Program-made: the position numbers and the translations under genes
Source of the DNA: an uncultured Spirochaetaceae bacterium
GTDB lineage: Bacteria > Spirochaetota > Spirochaetia > Sphaerochaetales > Sphaerochaetaceae
DNA: 45,281 nucleotides
Reading direction: 5' to 3'
Assembly: GCA_944389275.1 (NCBI GenBank)
Contig: CALXLT010000043.1
Coordinates: 1-45,281, forward strand
The notes under the pieces: generated by a model
Told to the model about the DNA's origin: nothing
Databases searched by the model: none
What the model saw: only the letters and a program-made list of their open reading frames with translations
Shown here: positions 32,201-40,374 of the stretch, piece by piece
Layout: each line of letters starts with the position of its first letter
Numbering within the stretch: position 1 is the stretch's first letter

Positions 32201-32859
32201 AATGGTGGGATGACGAGAGGATCGAGTGGTATGAGAGGGCCGCGGCATCATCGTCATTCCATAAAAGCCTCGCAGCTGACATCGAGGCTATGATCAGCAG
32301 GGATATGAGGATACACGAGGAGGGATGCGGGCTTGGCCATGTTGCCCAGATCCTGAGCTCCGATGGCTATGATATCACGGCATCGGATATAGACAGCCGC
32401 GCTATCGAGGAGGCAAGGAAGAGAAGTGGCCTTGATATCTTCTCCGTATCGGACTTTTTGGGCCCCCTGCCCCCATCCGACGCGCTCCTTCTCCTCTATT
32501 TCGGACGCATAGCGGAGACTGATTCCATAGAGAGGCTCCTTGACGCCTATCCTCTGATCATCTATGTCATCTCCCATCACAGGGGACAGGACACGGACAG
32601 GAGGGAGAAGAAGGGAAGGATTGGGGAGACGATAGGCTATCTTGAAAGCAAGGGTGTCTGCTATTCAGCAAAGGATGTCACATACAGCTTTCCCCAGCCT
32701 CTTTCGTCGATAGACGAGGCAAGGAGATTCATAGCACGCATGTATGGCAAGGAGAACATAGAAGCGTTCCTGCCATTCTTAGAGGAAGGCCATGATTACC
32801 CATACATGCTGAGGAACATGAAGACTTCAACGATATTCACCATAAGGAGGAGAAAATGA
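32185..32859 (+). CDS. Class I SAM-dependent methyltransferase embedded in the transporter operon
   Basis: A 224-residue protein with a class I methyltransferase fold. Motif I is HEEGCGLGHVAQIL (E-x-G-C-G-x-G), the following acidic loop is ITASDIDSRAIEEA, and a weaker motif IV is LLLLYFGRI. The start ATG has GGAAGG 5 bases upstream and lies inside the end of the ATPase gene; its stop overlaps the binding-protein start. It is thus fully integrated into the operon. The substrate is unknown. Methyltransferases of this kind do recur next to ModE-linked FecBCD-type transporters in other anaerobes (recalled, not checked), which suggests a role tied to the imported metal or its carrier. Confidence 0.8.
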   Translation: MHTGLEWWDDERIEWYERAAASSSFHKSLAADIEAMISRDMRIHEEGCGLGHVAQILSSDGYDITASDIDSRAIEEARKRSGLDIFSVSDFLGPLPPSDALLLLYFGRIAETDSIERLLDAYPLIIYVISHHRGQDTDRREKKGRIGETIGYLESKGVCYSAKDVTYSFPQPLSSIDEARRFIARMYGKENIEAFLPFLEEGHDYPYMLRNMKTSTIFTIRRRK

Positions 32860-33869
32860 AGAGACTGCTTATTGCGGTGATGATGCTCATGGCCCTGGGG
32901 TTATCCGCAGCGCCATATACAGATGACCTGGGACGTACGGTGGAGCTTCCGGATACGATCGAGCGCGTGGTCCCATCGGGCAACCTCGCCCAGATGGTCC
33001 TCTATTCGATAACACCTGAGAAGATCGCGGGCTGGTCATCCCAGCTCTCGGGATCTGCGAAGGAGGAATACTTCTCGCAGGATACGGTCAATCTTCCCGT
33101 ATTCGGCACGTTCTATGGAAAGAAGGCGAACCTGAACAAGGAAGCGCTGATGGCGGCAGGACCGGATCTCGTGATAGACATGGGCGAGATAAAGGGCTCA
33201 AAGGAGACCATGATAGATGACCTTGACAGGCTCCAGGAGGATATAATCACCCCCCTTATATTCATCGAGGCTTATCTTGACAACACGCCTGACGTGTACC
33301 GCAAGCTAGGCGCGCTTCTCGGCGCGGAGGAAAGGGGCGAAAGCCTCGCGTCCTTTGCGGAGGATGCGATAGAGATGGCAAGGGACGCACGGGAAAGGAT
33401 CGACGATCCCGTGACAGTATACTACTCGACATCCCCCGATGGGCTTGAGGCGATAGCGGAAGGGAACTTCCATGGAGAGGTCATTGAGAAGATCGGAGCT
33501 AAGAACGTTGTCCCGTCAGCCTTCGGAGAGTCCAGCTCAGCAGTGTCAATGGAACAGCTTTATATATGGGATCCTGACGTGATACTGCTTTCCGAGAAGG
33601 AAGCCTATGATGAGGCCACCACGGATGACATGTGGTCGATGCTTCGCGCCGTGGAGGAAGGAAGGGTCTATCTTGTACCGTCAGAGCCCTATTCCTTCAT
33701 AGACGCCCCGCCCGCGACGAACAGGATCATCGGCATCTACTGGCTTGGCAGCCTGCTCTACCCTGATCTCTATCCCGTGGATATCGTGGAGAAGACAATC
33801 GAGTACTACGATCTCTACTATGGCTACGGCCTCACGGAAGAGCACGCGAGGGAAATACTCGGGCTATGA
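32856..33869 (+). CDS. FecB/MolA-type periplasmic metal-binding protein
   Basis: A 337-residue binding protein with a Sec signal (MKRLLIAVMMLMALGLSAA) and no lipobox cysteine, so probably periplasmic. It starts with YTDDLGRTVELPDTIERVV, the standard opening of FecB/BtuF/MolA proteins, and has two lobes joined by a long helix, with AAGPDLVIDMG and WDPDVILLSE near the lobe borders. It delivers the ligand to the FecCD-type permease. Molybdate or tungstate is inferred from the regulator. Placing the binding-protein gene last, after a methyltransferase, is unusual. A hairpin follows 6 bases after the stop. Confidence 0.88.
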   Translation: MKRLLIAVMMLMALGLSAAPYTDDLGRTVELPDTIERVVPSGNLAQMVLYSITPEKIAGWSSQLSGSAKEEYFSQDTVNLPVFGTFYGKKANLNKEALMAAGPDLVIDMGEIKGSKETMIDDLDRLQEDIITPLIFIEAYLDNTPDVYRKLGALLGAEERGESLASFAEDAIEMARDARERIDDPVTVYYSTSPDGLEAIAEGNFHGEVIEKIGAKNVVPSAFGESSSAVSMEQLYIWDPDVILLSEKEAYDEATTDDMWSMLRAVEEGRVYLVPSEPYSFIDAPPATNRIIGIYWLGSLLYPDLYPVDIVEKTIEYYDLYYGYGLTEEHAREILGL

Positions 33870-33874
33870 CGAAG

Positions 33875-33895
33875 AAAGGGGCAGGCGCCCCCTTT
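33875..33895. terminator. Hairpin between convergent operons
   Basis: AAAGGGG (33875-33881) pairs with CCCCTTT (33889-33895). It lies between the transporter operon and the convergent heparinase gene and could stop both. There is no long U-run on either side. Confidence 0.5.
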
Positions 33896-33914
33896 CCCTG
33901 AATACATGGGATGA

Positions 33915-35807
33915 TCAGGACCTGAGATCCTCTTCCTTGAAGCGATATTCCCTGCCAGAAAGCGAGAGAACAATCGCGTCACCATCGGCATTGACAGCTA
34001 TCTCCTTGTCCTCAAAGGATATGACCGTAATCATCTTAGCTGATTTGCCGCTTGTCCTGTACTCAAGCCTGTCAACGCCCTTGTACATTCCCTGCTGCTT
34101 GCCTGTCGCGATAATCCCTCCTGCAGGATGCAGCGAGCCATTGGTTACGGATAGCGTGCTTCCGCCTGCAAACGAAAGCTGCACATCAGCAAAGGATGCG
34201 CTCTCCTTGCCTATAGAGAGGCGCTCTGAGTCAATATGCCAGAGAAGGCAGAACTCATGGCTCTCCTTGCCATCGATCCTGTCGACAACGATGAAGAACG
34301 GACGGGAGAAGCCTTCCTGCTTCTTCAGGAAGTACACGCTCCTTGTCCATGCGGCAGGACATTCCTCCGCATCCCCATATGGCCCGGAGTAGCTACCTTC
34401 CGCCCAGTCCACGCTATCAGATATCCCGCTTCTGAGATCAGAGAGCTTCCTGATATCCTCATCATGCCAGCAGTAGCCCTTCCTCCTGTTCTGCCCCATG
34501 CCATCTATGATCAGCACATTGTGGGAGAATGAGGAGAGCGTGAGGGTCCTTATATCAGAGGCATCATAGGCGTAGCAGCCGCCCTCGTTTATAACGCGCT
34601 TCTCCCCGTTGGAGACAAGGAGGGAAAGCTTATCCTCATGCTGGTGCATGCGCCCGAACGGAGCTGAATCCAGGAGGCCATATATATCCTCTCTCCCCCA
34701 GCCTGAGCGGAATGCGAAGAAACCTGAATACGGCATGGCTATGGACTTATATGGAATCTCCCCCTTCTTCCCTCCCGAGAGGACCCATTCCATCTGAGGG
34801 CTGGTGAAAAGCCTTGCCTTCGGCTCCAGGAGCTCCTTGACCACAAACGTGTTGCCATCGTTTATATCAGGGAGCATGCCATCAGGCTCCATAAGCTTTA
34901 TATTAGCCTCGGTGGCATTGAGGAGTATCGAATTGAGGGATCCGGGAAGATCCCTTCCGAACGCCTTGAGCAGCTGCAGCATACGCTGGTAGTTGTTCAC
35001 AGCCACATCATGGTAGTTGGTCGTCAGCTCATACTGGAAGCCATCGGCATAGAACTGCTTGCCAGCCTCTTCCTCCAGCGAGGAGAGCGCGAACGAGGAC
35101 CACTTCCCAGATTCCTTGAAGAACGGGCAGATCACCGCGATATAGCAAAGCCCGTTCATCTCCATCAGCAGCCAGTTGCCCTGCGTGTGGTTCAGCATGA
35201 GCCTCACGCCATGCTGGTGCATGGAAAGGAATATGCGGGCAATGAGATCATCGCTGAACTCCCTATAGAACGCGTAGATGATATACGGCCAGTTGGCCCC
35301 CATCCTTATGCCGCACTCGATGGTCCTCCAGCAATCAGTATCATGGCCATCCACATCAGGACCTGGAACCGGGCATGTATCTATCCAGGTCGAGATGAGA
35401 TCGGCCGCCGCCTCAGCATACGCGTGATTGCCTGTCAGGAGGTACTCGTGGGCAAGGAGCTTCACGTCATTATGGCGCGAGAACTGCCATGTCCATTCCT
35501 TATAGCCGTTGAAGGTTGGGTTGGAATGCCAGTCAACGTCCTTCGTGCTGCCGAACGCTGAAGGCACGCCTACCGAGACAAGCGTTCCCGTGACGATCCT
35601 GTCGCAGGCATCCCTGTCGCTCTCCCCCTCGAGCTTATATACATTCTCCGGGACCTCATACGGGATAGAGAAGTATCTGTCCCTTGTCGAATCCAGATAG
35701 CCTCGGATGAATGACGCGAATGCTGACGTGAAATCATCTGCTGCCAGGACCTCGCTGATCCCCGGAAAGCTGCTATCAAGAGCTGATGATAGTTCTTCTA
35801 ATGACAT
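33915..35807 (-). CDS. Heparinase II/III family polysaccharide lyase-like protein
   Basis: A 630-residue protein. The N-terminal two-thirds form a helical toroid domain containing LNHTQGNWLLMEMNGL and FQYELTTNYHDVAVNNY, which hold the usual catalytic Asn/His and Tyr. The C-terminal heparinase II/III beta-sandwich carries GRMHQHEDKLSLLVSNG, the metal- or substrate-linked histidine segment, and a downstream HNVLIIDG. No signal peptide is present, so it should act on oligosaccharides already imported. Typical substrates are uronic-acid-containing glycans such as heparin or alginate fragments. ATG 35807 has a GGGGG site. It lies downstream of ygeW past a terminator hairpin. Confidence 0.85.
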   Translation of the reverse strand: MSLEELSSALDSSFPGISEVLAADDFTSAFASFIRGYLDSTRDRYFSIPYEVPENVYKLEGESDRDACDRIVTGTLVSVGVPSAFGSTKDVDWHSNPTFNGYKEWTWQFSRHNDVKLLAHEYLLTGNHAYAEAAADLISTWIDTCPVPGPDVDGHDTDCWRTIECGIRMGANWPYIIYAFYREFSDDLIARIFLSMHQHGVRLMLNHTQGNWLLMEMNGLCYIAVICPFFKESGKWSSFALSSLEEEAGKQFYADGFQYELTTNYHDVAVNNYQRMLQLLKAFGRDLPGSLNSILLNATEANIKLMEPDGMLPDINDGNTFVVKELLEPKARLFTSPQMEWVLSGGKKGEIPYKSIAMPYSGFFAFRSGWGREDIYGLLDSAPFGRMHQHEDKLSLLVSNGEKRVINEGGCYAYDASDIRTLTLSSFSHNVLIIDGMGQNRRKGYCWHDEDIRKLSDLRSGISDSVDWAEGSYSGPYGDAEECPAAWTRSVYFLKKQEGFSRPFFIVVDRIDGKESHEFCLLWHIDSERLSIGKESASFADVQLSFAGGSTLSVTNGSLHPAGGIIATGKQQGMYKGVDRLEYRTSGKSAKMITVISFEDKEIAVNADGDAIVLSLSGREYRFKEEDLRS

Positions 35808-35834
35808 ATTGCCCCCTTTGAACCATAGAAAAGA

Positions 35835-35850
35835 GCAGCCCGAAGGCTGC
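35835..35850 (-). terminator. Intrinsic terminator or attenuator between ygeW and the heparinase gene
   Basis: On the minus strand, GCAGCC-TTCG-GGCTGC with the stable TTCG loop is followed by TCTTTTC. It ends only 27 bases before the heparinase start, so a separate promoter downstream is hardly possible. It therefore probably acts as an attenuator within one ygeW-heparinase unit. Confidence 0.7.
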
Positions 35851-35869
35851 CCATATGACGACTAGGCGA

Positions 35870-37072
35870 TTACCTGATCCTCGGCTTTGCCTCATCAAGA
35901 AGCATCGAGAGCTTGGATGATGGATCGGAGAACTTCGAGAGGAAGATCATGGCCGCGATGATGTAAGGCTTGTATGAAGCTTCCTTGTAAAGAGGATCGA
36001 GGTAGCGGCTGAATACGGAGTCCTCAACCTCGCCTTCCTTGCAGGACACGCCTGAGATATCAGCAGGGAGGCAATGCATGTAGAGAGCCTTTCCGCCCTT
36101 GGTGGTCTTCATGAGCTCCTCCGTGCATGTCCAGTCCTTGAACTTCGCGTTGTTCGCCAGGCATCTCTTCTCAAGATCCTTAAGCTCATCGAACCTGCCC
36201 TCTCCCACAAGCTGGGTCCTCTCCTCCATCACGGCATATGGAGCCCATGACTTCGGATATACGATATCAGCGTCCTTGAAGGCCTCTTCCATAGAGGCGA
36301 CCTTCTTATATGAGCCACCGGAGGCTGCAGCGTTCTTCGCCGCGATCTCCTCGACATCGCCCATCACATCGTATCCCTCCGGATGGGCAAGGACGACATC
36401 CATTCCAAAGCGCGTGAAGAGGCCGATGATGCCCTGAGGTACGGAGAGAGGCTTTCCATAGGATGGGGAATAAGCCCATGTCATGGCGATCTTCTTGCCC
36501 TTGAGGTTCTCGACTCCTCCGAAGTAGTTGATCACATGGAGCATATCAGCCATGGACTGCGTCGGATGGTCGATATCGCACTGGAGGTTAACAAGCGTCG
36601 GCCTCTGCTCAAGGATGCCATCCTTGTAGCCCTGATCGACGGCATCAGCGACACTTTTCATGTATGTGTAGCCCTTGCCGATGTACATATCATCGCGGAT
36701 GCCGATGACATCAGCCATGAAGGAAACCATGTTCGCAGTCTCCCTGACTGTCTCGCCATGCGCGATCTGGGAAACCTTCTCGTCCAGATCCTGGACCTCA
36801 AGGCCAAGAAGGTTGCAGGCCGAGGCGAAGGAGAATCTCGTACGCGTCGAGTTGTCGCGGAAGATCGAGATTCCCAGGCCAGAGTCAAAGACCTTGGAGG
36901 AGATGTTGTTCTCCCTGAGGCCGCGGAGTATCTCAGCTACCTTGAATACGGCGCTGATCTCATCATCGGATTCCTTCCATGTGTGGAAAAAGTCATTGAG
37001 GTACATCCTCTTCGTATCAAGAGCCTTAAGCTCCTCGATCATCTTCCTTATCTCGCCTTTGTCTCGAGCCAT
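35870..37072 (-). CDS. ygeW: Knotted carbamoyltransferase YgeW
   Basis: A 400-residue member of the aspartate/ornithine carbamoyltransferase fold. The carbamoyl-phosphate motif is FRDNSTRTRFSFASACNLLG, followed by KVSQIAHGETVRETANMVSFMADVIGIR, HPTQSMADMLHVI and HCLPADISG. The longer mid-region and the sequence between these motifs match YgeW rather than classical ornithine transcarbamylase. In E. coli ygeW sits in the xdhABC-ygeVWXY-yqeABC gene set tied to selenium-dependent purine breakdown; its product probably moves a carbamoyl group to or from a ureido or diamino compound. ATG 37072 has a strong AGGAGG site. Confidence 0.9.
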   Translation of the reverse strand: MARDKGEIRKMIEELKALDTKRMYLNDFFHTWKESDDEISAVFKVAEILRGLRENNISSKVFDSGLGISIFRDNSTRTRFSFASACNLLGLEVQDLDEKVSQIAHGETVRETANMVSFMADVIGIRDDMYIGKGYTYMKSVADAVDQGYKDGILEQRPTLVNLQCDIDHPTQSMADMLHVINYFGGVENLKGKKIAMTWAYSPSYGKPLSVPQGIIGLFTRFGMDVVLAHPEGYDVMGDVEEIAAKNAAASGGSYKKVASMEEAFKDADIVYPKSWAPYAVMEERTQLVGEGRFDELKDLEKRCLANNAKFKDWTCTEELMKTTKGGKALYMHCLPADISGVSCKEGEVEDSVFSRYLDPLYKEASYKPYIIAAMIFLSKFSDPSSKLSMLLDEAKPRIR

Positions 37073-37108
37073 TTCACCCTCCTAGGATTTTCTTACTCCA
37101 CTCTATCA

Positions 37109-37137
37109 CAGCAACTATAAGGCCGCAAGAAGTTCGT
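37109..37137 (-). promoter_or_regulatory. Promoter of ygeW
   Basis: On the minus strand TTGCGG and TAGAGT are spaced by 17 bases, giving a transcript with a leader of about 30 bases that includes the AGGAGG site. Positions are approximate to two or three bases. Confidence 0.5.
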
Positions 37138-37152
37138 TGCGTTTTGTTGCAC

Positions 37153-37395
37153 TCACTCCTTTCCTTCCCTAAGGAACTCCGGAACCTCGCTGCCATCAGA
37201 TGCAAAGCCATTGTAGAGATCGACATCAGAGAGGGTCATGGAATACCCATGCTCAGCGGCAAAGGGCAGCAGCACGTCCCTTGTGATGTCAGCATCATCC
37301 CCAGGATACTCCATTATCCTCCGGTCAAGCTCCTCCCTCACATCATCATTCTCATCAAGCATGAGAAGGAAAGCATCCATTATGTTGTCTGCCAT
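37153..37395 (-). CDS. Small acidic Nif11-like protein
   Basis: An 80-residue acidic protein with no signal or membrane segment. The pattern NIMDAFLLMLDENDDVREEL followed by LLPFAAEHGYSMTLSDV resembles the Nif11 domain (a short helix with a D-x-x-x-R-E-x-L segment, then A-x-E-H-G-Y-x-x-T/S-x-x-D-L). Nif11-like proteins are often leader peptides of ribosomally made, modified peptides. Here the tail after the domain is short, has no cysteine and no double-glycine cleavage site, so precursor status is doubtful. The ATG 37395 has GGAGGGG upstream. It is divergent from the AmmeMemoRadiSam genes and 80 bases upstream of ygeW on the same strand as that gene. Confidence 0.55.
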   Translation of the reverse strand: MADNIMDAFLLMLDENDDVREELDRRIMEYPGDDADITRDVLLPFAAEHGYSMTLSDVDLYNGFASDGSEVPEFLREGKE

Positions 37396-37479
37396 GATCC
37401 CCTCCGTTGTTAATACTATCATGGAAGAACGCGGAAAACGCAACAGAAGATGGAGAATCGGTATTATCATTGTCAATGT

Positions 37480-38268
37480 ATGGAACGCTATGCACGATTT
37501 CAGGGAAGCTGGTATCCGGCGGAGAGGGAGAAGCTTCTTGCCATGATAGGATATGAGGAAGTAGAAAGGGGCTCGCGCGTCGCCATCCTCCCCCATTCAG
37601 GGCTCATGTACAGCAAGGAGCATATCAAGAGATACTTCTCAACGCTCTCCGAGGATATCGAGAGGATACTCATCATATCCCCTTCGCATAGGTATTATCT
37701 CGAACCTGACATGCTCGTATCCGCGTCTTTCTCATCGTCCGCGACTCCGCTCGGGCCGATCGAGACGGTCCCGATGGATATCGGGATAAGGCATGACATG
37801 GCCATACAGGAGGAGCATGGCGTGGAGATGTTCCTTCCGTCCATAGCCCTGGAGGGAAGGCTCACGGTCTCCTACCTCCTCATCTCATCCATCTCATCGC
37901 TCGAGAGCGGAAAGAGGATTGCCGGAAGCATCCTTTCATCCATAGACGAGAGGACCGGGATCATAGCTTCCAGCGATTTCACCCACTATGGCCCCTCGTA
38001 TGGCTTCACGCCGTATGGTAAAGACGCCTATGGCCGCGTGATGGACGAGGACAGCAGGACAGCCCGGCTCTTTGCAGAGAACAGGGCCGAGGAGGCATGG
38101 GAGGACGGCAGGAAGAGAACGATATGCGGCATAGCTCCCGCAACGATCGCGTCCATGATAGCAGGCAGCCTCTGCCTAGAAGGCAATATGGTGATGGCGT
38201 CATCAAGCGCGGACAGCAATGGAGACAGGACGGATTTCGTCTCCTACCGCACCGTCCTCTGGAGGTGA
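37480..38268 (+). CDS. AmmeMemoRadiSam system protein B (Memo-like)
   Basis: A 262-residue MEMO1-family protein, related to extradiol dioxygenases. Metal-site histidine segments are visible: VAILPHSGLMYS near the N-terminus, LIISPSHRYYLE, and IIASSDFTHYGPSYGF towards the C-terminus. The opening ARFQGSWYPAE fits the family start. An upstream ATG at 37450 in frame would add ten residues with no homology, so 37480 is preferred, though neither has a Shine-Dalgarno site. It leads the three-gene AmmeMemoRadiSam operon. The biochemical role of the bacterial system is not established. Confidence 0.82.
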   Translation: MERYARFQGSWYPAEREKLLAMIGYEEVERGSRVAILPHSGLMYSKEHIKRYFSTLSEDIERILIISPSHRYYLEPDMLVSASFSSSATPLGPIETVPMDIGIRHDMAIQEEHGVEMFLPSIALEGRLTVSYLLISSISSLESGKRIAGSILSSIDERTGIIASSDFTHYGPSYGFTPYGKDAYGRVMDEDSRTARLFAENRAEEAWEDGRKRTICGIAPATIASMIAGSLCLEGNMVMASSSADSNGDRTDFVSYRTVLWR

Positions 38269-38269
38269 T

Positions 38270-38788
38270 ATGACAAAAGAAAGGAAGAAGGAGCTTCTCT
38301 CCATAGCAAGAAGGGCGATAAAAGGAGAGAGGATAAGAACTGAGGACAGAGGAGAACGGTATGGCGCGTTCGTGACTCTCCGAAAGCATGGAGAGCTCAG
38401 AGGATGCATAGGATATCTTGAGGCTGTGGCGGACCTTGAGAGCGAGATAGCGCAGCTGGCAATGGACTCAGCCTTCTCCGATCCTCGCTTCCCTCCCCTT
38501 TCCCCTTCCGAGCTTGAGGAGTGCACGATCGAGATATCGCTGCTGACGAAGCCGATAGCGATCAGCAGCTTTGAAAGCTTCATCCTCCACCGCGATGGGA
38601 TTATCCTCTCGCTTTCGGGACGCAGGGCGGTGTTCCTGCCACAAGTCGCGGATGAGACGGGATGGACAAAGGAGGAAATGCTCTCGGCGCTCTCTTTGAA
38701 AGCGGGGCTCCCAAGTGATGCGTGGAAGAGCGGCGAGGCTGTGTTCCGGACATTCCAGGCGGAGGTGTTCAGCGAAGATGAGATGTGA
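38270..38788 (+). CDS. AmmeMemoRadiSam system protein A (AMMECR1-like)
   Basis: A 172-residue AMMECR1-family protein with the signature segment GELRGCIGYLEAVADLESEIA and, further on, FPPLSPSELEECTIEISLLT and RRAVFLPQVADETGW. The strictly conserved LRGCIG motif is intact. The start ATG 38270 has a near-perfect GGAGGTGAT site one base after the previous stop. It overlaps the radical SAM gene by 11 bases. No enzyme activity is known for the family; the motif is thought to be a binding or catalytic pocket. Confidence 0.9.
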   Translation: MTKERKKELLSIARRAIKGERIRTEDRGERYGAFVTLRKHGELRGCIGYLEAVADLESEIAQLAMDSAFSDPRFPPLSPSELEECTIEISLLTKPIAISSFESFILHRDGIILSLSGRRAVFLPQVADETGWTKEEMLSALSLKAGLPSDAWKSGEAVFRTFQAEVFSEDEM

Positions 38789-39701
38789 TTTCTGCTTCCG
38801 CCATTGCGATATATCTGAAGGAGGCTGGGGCTGGTGCAACGCGCGGACTGTAAGGAACGGAAGGCTTGAGGACAGGGCCTATGGGCATCTTTCGTCGGTT
38901 GCCGTGGATCCTGTGGAGAAGAAGCCGCTGTATCTATTCTTACCCGGGACAAAGACTCTCTCTGTAGCCATGGAGGGATGCTGCCTTGACTGCGCATTCT
39001 GCCAGAATCATGATATCTCGAGATCACACCATGACTTCCTTCCATTCATATCCCCTCATGATGCAGTCGACTATGCCGTGGAAAATGGCATCCCATCGAT
39101 AAGCTTCACATATTCAGAGCCTCTTGTATGGCAGGACTACGCGGCGGAGACAGCAACGCTTGCAAAGGAAAGCGGGCTAAGGACGATAATGGTCACCAAT
39201 GGAGAGTTCTCTGAAGAGGCCCTCACCCGCCTTCTTCCTCTGATTGACGCCTACAACATCGACGTGAAGGGAGATGAGGGTTTCTACCGCGATATCTGCC
39301 GCGGGGAGCTCAGTCCCGTGCTGGACGGGATCGAGAGGATAATCGCGTATGGTTCGCATGTCGAGGTTACGACGCTTCTGATCGAGGGAATACATACAGA
39401 GGCCATGATCGGGATGCTTGGGAGGACGCTGAAGGACAGAGGCGTGGAGGCATGGCACCTCACAAGGTTCTTCCCGGCCTTCCGCATGATCGATAGGAGA
39501 GCGACGTCAGAGCGCTTCCTGTCGATGATGCTCGAGAGCGCTGACAGGTCGGGAATCAGATACATATTCCCCGGCAACAGCAGGCAAAGGCGCCTGCTTC
39601 TCTGCCCTATCTGCCAGAAAGAGACATCTCCCGTGAATGGGAGATGCTCGGAATGCGGCTCTCTTATAGAAGGACTCAGCCACCCAGGTACGCTTTCCTG
39701 A
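38778..39701 (+). CDS. AmmeMemoRadiSam system radical SAM enzyme
   Basis: A 307-residue radical SAM protein. The N-terminus has an additional cysteine set (Cys3, Cys6, Cys10 in RCDFCFRHC, then WGWCNAR). The radical SAM motif is C-x3-C-x2-C at Cys68, Cys72 and Cys75 (GCCLDCAFCQNHD), which binds a [4Fe-4S] cluster. The C-terminus ends in a zinc-ribbon-like CPICQK...GRCSECG. All these match the PflA-like radical SAM component of the AmmeMemoRadiSam system. The start ATG overlaps the AMMECR1 stop region; GGAGGTG stands about 10 bases upstream. The 3' end overlaps livF by 26 bases on the other strand. Confidence 0.9.
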   Translation: MRCDFCFRHCDISEGGWGWCNARTVRNGRLEDRAYGHLSSVAVDPVEKKPLYLFLPGTKTLSVAMEGCCLDCAFCQNHDISRSHHDFLPFISPHDAVDYAVENGIPSISFTYSEPLVWQDYAAETATLAKESGLRTIMVTNGEFSEEALTRLLPLIDAYNIDVKGDEGFYRDICRGELSPVLDGIERIIAYGSHVEVTTLLIEGIHTEAMIGMLGRTLKDRGVEAWHLTRFFPAFRMIDRRATSERFLSMMLESADRSGIRYIFPGNSRQRRLLLCPICQKETSPVNGRCSECGSLIEGLSHPGTLS

Positions 39702-40374
39702 CGCCCTCGTCGCTTATCAGGTCGGAGCCCTTTCCCGAAAGCGTTATCTGCCCGGTCTCCATGACGTATCCGATATCAGCGATCTTGAGCGCCATATTGG
39801 CGTTCTGCTCGATAAGGAGGATCGTGACTCCTTCCTTGTTGATCTTCTCGATGATTGAGAAGATATCCTTCACCACAAGAGGCGCAAGGCCAAGGGACGG
39901 CTCGTCCATCATCATCAGCTTAGGCTTGGACATGAGCGCGCGGCCCACGGCAAGCATCTGCTGCTCACCGCCTGATAGCGTGCCGCCATACTGCCAGCTT
40001 CTCTCCCTGAGGCGAGGGAAGAGGGAATAGACCCACTCTATATCCTCCTCGATGCTGTCCTGGCGGAGGTACGCGCCGATCTTCAGGTTCTCGAGGACAG
40101 TGAGATCGGGGAAGATCCTGCGTCCTTCAGGGACAAGCGTGATGCCCTTACCGACTATGTACGCCGGATCCTTTCCCGTTATGTCCTCACCCATGAACTC
40201 GATCTTGCCGGCCCTGGGCTTCACGAGTCCCGCGATCGTCCTCAGCGTCGTGGACTTTCCAGCCCCGTTCGCTCCTATGAGGGTGACTATCGCTCCTTCG
40301 GGAACCGAAAGGGAGATATCCCTGACGGCCTCTATACCGCCGTAGTTGACTGAAAGGCCTTTGATCTCAAACAT
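39676..40374 (-). CDS. livF: Branched-chain amino-acid ABC transporter ATPase LivF
   Basis: A 232-residue ATPase with Walker A GANGAGKST, signature LSGGEQQML and Walker B LMMMDEPSLGLAPLV; the phrase VPEGRRIFPDLTVLENL is typical of LivF. It pairs with LivG to drive import of leucine, isoleucine and valine. It overlaps livG by 8 bases and ends the liv operon. Its 3' end runs 26 bases into the convergent radical SAM gene, and no terminator is visible there. Confidence 0.93.
   Translation of the reverse strand: MFEIKGLSVNYGGIEAVRDISLSVPEGAIVTLIGANGAGKSTTLRTIAGLVKPRAGKIEFMGEDITGKDPAYIVGKGITLVPEGRRIFPDLTVLENLKIGAYLRQDSIEEDIEWVYSLFPRLRERSWQYGGTLSGGEQQMLAVGRALMSKPKLMMMDEPSLGLAPLVVKDIFSIIEKINKEGVTILLIEQNANMALKIADIGYVMETGQITLSGKGSDLISDEGVRKAYLGG

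Noticed and set aside
38203..39045. A 280-codon minus-strand frame opposite the AMMECR1-like and radical SAM genes
   Set aside because: Covers two coupled, well-recognised genes on the other strand; it is a codon-bias shadow.
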